Positions 62,148-64,000 of a stretch of 64,000 nt of DNA are shown in pieces; within the stretch, counting starts at the first letter, position 1, and each line of letters opens with the position of its first letter. A program made the position numbers and the translations under genes. Location of the stretch: contig OZ345355.1 in NCBI GenBank assembly GCA_977006965.1, positions 620,001 to 684,000 on the forward strand. Direction: 5' to 3'. The notes under the pieces were generated by a model. The model was not told the DNA's origin, made no database searches, and saw nothing but the letters and a program-made list of their open reading frames with translations. Source of the DNA: Phymatolithon calcareum (taxonomy: Eukaryota; Rhodophyta; Florideophyceae; Hapalidiales).

Positions 62148-62231
62148 GGAAACTTGTCCTGTTCTCAGGACATACACACGTTCTTTAACGGAAACTTGTC
62201 CTGTTCTCAGGACATGCACACGTTCTTTAAC
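62148..62231. repeat. 42-bp tandem duplication with internal palindromes
   Basis: Two units (62148-62189, 62190-62231), GGAAACTTGTCCTG ... CTTTAAC, differ at one base. Each holds GTCCTG-TTCT-CAGGAC, a perfect 6-bp stem with a 4-base loop. Confidence 0.95.
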
Positions 62232-63372
62232 CTCTTACTGTCACATATTAGAATAGGAGAATGCACAGGGCGTTCCTTCCGGAGATTTCTGGACACTGTA
62301 ATACTCCCATTACCAATTGTGGTCTATTGACGTCCTGCCGTCTTGTTGAAGAAATCTGTACCTGTGGTTACAATTCGAATAAGGTTATAGGCCATCGTCT
62401 TTGTTAAGCCTACCCCCGAATGGGGTAGCAGCGTTTCGAAGGCTCTTATTCTGCAAGCCAAGCAAGTATCCAGGAGTGCTAGGTATAGGAACATTACTAA
62501 AACCCAGGCGTCCACGATTTCTACGTTTTAGCTTGCAAAAACAAGCTTTTGATCCCGCTCACTGCCTTTAGTCGGTGCGGCGGAATGTGGTGTGGTGTCT
62601 ATTGAAGTCTGATAGCTGAAATGCCCTGCTTTCACATCGTGACTAAAACTGTGGATTGTTCAACAGAAATGTAAAAATTCATGCATATGGAGGGTAGCCC
62701 TGTCAACGTATTATCGTCAAGATTAATCGCTGAGAAGTGAAAGCCGGACATGAGCGCCGATATTACAGGACAACATGGAAGTGTGGAGATTTAATATTTA
62801 TTTTGATATTATTTCTGGTTAGCATCGACAATATCTTTTTATCCTTCTAAGGAATGTACCCTTTCTACGCGTACTGTACGGCTTCTGCGCGAAGCCGTAT
62901 GCATTTGTACTGTATCTACTGTACCGCAGTTCGAATTGCCATGGCACTAACTTGAAAAAGAATTTCCATGTTCCTCCACAGGATAGGAGGAGTAAAAATT
63001 GGAAACCAAACAGGCTACCATTCTCAACCACACCGAACGATCTATTTGTCAACGAGAAGGTAAACTAACCACAACTCAAAAAAGGGTGCGATCAGCACAA
63101 TACAATACACAACCCTTGCAGCCAACTACCCTGGGAGATACAGACCGAGCTATCTGGCGCATTATAATTGGTCCCCATGCCTCGAACGCGGCTGACACCG
63201 TTCTGTACTGTACTCAAATCGAGCGCGGATGCGCCAGTAGGGCCACCGTACAAATTCCTCCTGCCATGGATGTCTATAAACGCATTTGCAATGCGCTAAT
63301 ACTGCGCATCGCCGCAACCCTTCCTCCTCGCATCATCCCCTCATAGCCGCAACCGTCTACACGGTCTGAATT
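62232..63372. other. Intergenic upstream of the transporter gene
   Basis: No gene was seen. TACGGCTTC (62876-62884) pairs with GAAGCCGTA (62890-62898). TATAAA at 63273-63278, about 95 bases before the ATG at 63373, is a plausible core promoter. Confidence 0.45.
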
Positions 63373-64000
63373 ATGCCGGACCCCGAGCAAAACGGCCGCA
63401 TGCCGGACGGCGCCGGGGTCACCAATGGCACATCCATGCCCCGCAGTCCGCTGCGCCGTCGTCGATTGCCGCAACGCTCGCCACCCCTCCGTCCTCTCGC
63501 CGAGGACGACGACATCGATTTGCACACCCACGTGCCGCCGGTGCGCGAACGCGACATCACTCGCGTCGGCGCCGACGACTCCGGCGATGAACCTCTGTCC
63601 TACGTTGAGTTTGATGAACTTGGTCGCACCTCCGATGCAGTCTCTAAGCGTCCGCCGCCCCCGCTGCCCGTTCCGCGCAGCAGTGTGAGCGTTGATGTTT
63701 CGCATGCGCCGGAACTCGATCCGAAGAGGTCTTTTAACGAGCTGAAGGATGAGGTTGGATACTTTGCGGCAGGTTTACGTGTGGCATGGGATGTATTGAA
63801 GAAGAAGTGGGGGATATTGACATTTTTGCTTGTTCTTTCAATTGGATTGGCATTGTTGGGAATTCTAAGCCCTTCGTTTCGAGATCTCAAGTGGGATGGA
63901 TGGGTTGCGTTTGCTGTTGTCAGTATCACGCTTGCGCTTCTGGTGACGAATGCACTTCCGACTGAAATTACTATGCTGCTTGGACTTACTGGCATGCTCA
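63373..64000 (+). CDS. SLC13/SAC1-like anion transporter, N-terminal part (runs off window)
   Basis: ATG 63373 opens a frame that has no stop up to the right edge (209 codons). Residues 1-120 are hydrophilic, with Arg-rich (PLRRRRLPQRSPP), acidic (LAEDDDIDL) and poly-Pro (RPPPPLPVP) patches, a likely cytosolic regulatory tail. A first membrane span lies at about 148-166 (ILTFLLVLSIGLALLGIL). Then DLKWDGWVAFAVVSITLALL and TNALPTEITMLLGLTGML match the opening helices of SLC13-type (divalent anion:Na+ symporter, SAC1-like) transporters. A minus-strand open frame over the same bases is a shadow. Substrate, perhaps sulfate or a dicarboxylate, cannot be told from this part. Confidence 0.8.
   Translation, partial: MPDPEQNGRMPDGAGVTNGTSMPRSPLRRRRLPQRSPPLRPLAEDDDIDLHTHVPPVRERDITRVGADDSGDEPLSYVEFDELGRTSDAVSKRPPPPLPVPRSSVSVDVSHAPELDPKRSFNELKDEVGYFAAGLRVAWDVLKKKWGILTFLLVLSIGLALLGILSPSFRDLKWDGWVAFAVVSITLALLVTNALPTEITMLLGLTGML

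Noticed and set aside
63274-63995. Minus-strand frames of 131-143 codons at the right edge
   Set aside because: Shadows of the plus-strand transporter N-terminus, which has a good ATG, a TATA box and membrane helices.

Overview
This window is nuclear DNA of a eukaryote that is poor in introns and full of transposons. A few compact host genes, each apparently a single exon, lie as islands in a landscape of retrotransposons, MITE-like elements and their remains. A broken gene for a plastid Rieske oxygenase (TIC55/PAO type) has a Phe-containing, signal-less transit-like N-terminus. That suggests an alga with a primary plastid, possibly red, but this is inference and the species is not identified.

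Layout, left: a kelch-repeat gene end (2-430), a LINE 3' end, then a complete Ty3/gypsy element with chromodomain (1690-6780; 189-bp LTRs differing at two positions; one in-frame TGA in gag-pol). Next come a small predicted membrane protein (7063-7590), a decayed LINE, an acidic small protein with a TATA box (10881-11363), another decayed LINE, an LKB1-like protein kinase (13956-16085) and a secreted metallo-beta-lactamase-fold enzyme (18297-19286). These are followed by a Plavaka/CACTA-like transposase that runs into an antisense Gln/His/Pro-rich gene remnant (20921-23791), and the Rieske pseudogene (24361-25771).

Middle: 26.3-29.5 kb is a stack of non-autonomous DNA transposons. There are two copies of one hAT-like MITE (one with a perfect 28-bp TIR, the other split by a foldback element), a pogo-like MITE with TA target duplications, and a hAT-like MITE holding another one. 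Then comes a decayed duplicate of the kinase locus (about 30.2-32.3 kb), followed by LINE remains including a near-complete reverse-transcriptase ORF with two in-frame stops (34.2-37.3 kb). Host genes are sparse after that: a small single-pass membrane protein (41973-42290) and a secreted CAP-domain protein (48238-49071).

Right: a LINE ORF (51409-54066) with reverse transcriptase, RNase H and a zinc motif, in which the RNase H domain appears to carry an inserted Tudor-like module. From 54 to 61 kb there are many 5'-truncated LINE copies of at least three families, several with recognisable target-site duplications. The window ends inside a SLC13/SAC1-like transporter gene (63373 onward).

The most unusual signals are the Tudor-like module inside a LINE RNase H, a scatter of perfect or near-perfect intergenic palindromes unrelated to one another in sequence, and an 87-bp unit flanked by 15-bp direct repeats with a second copy 4.7 kb away. 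No rRNA or tRNA gene or CRISPR array was recognised.
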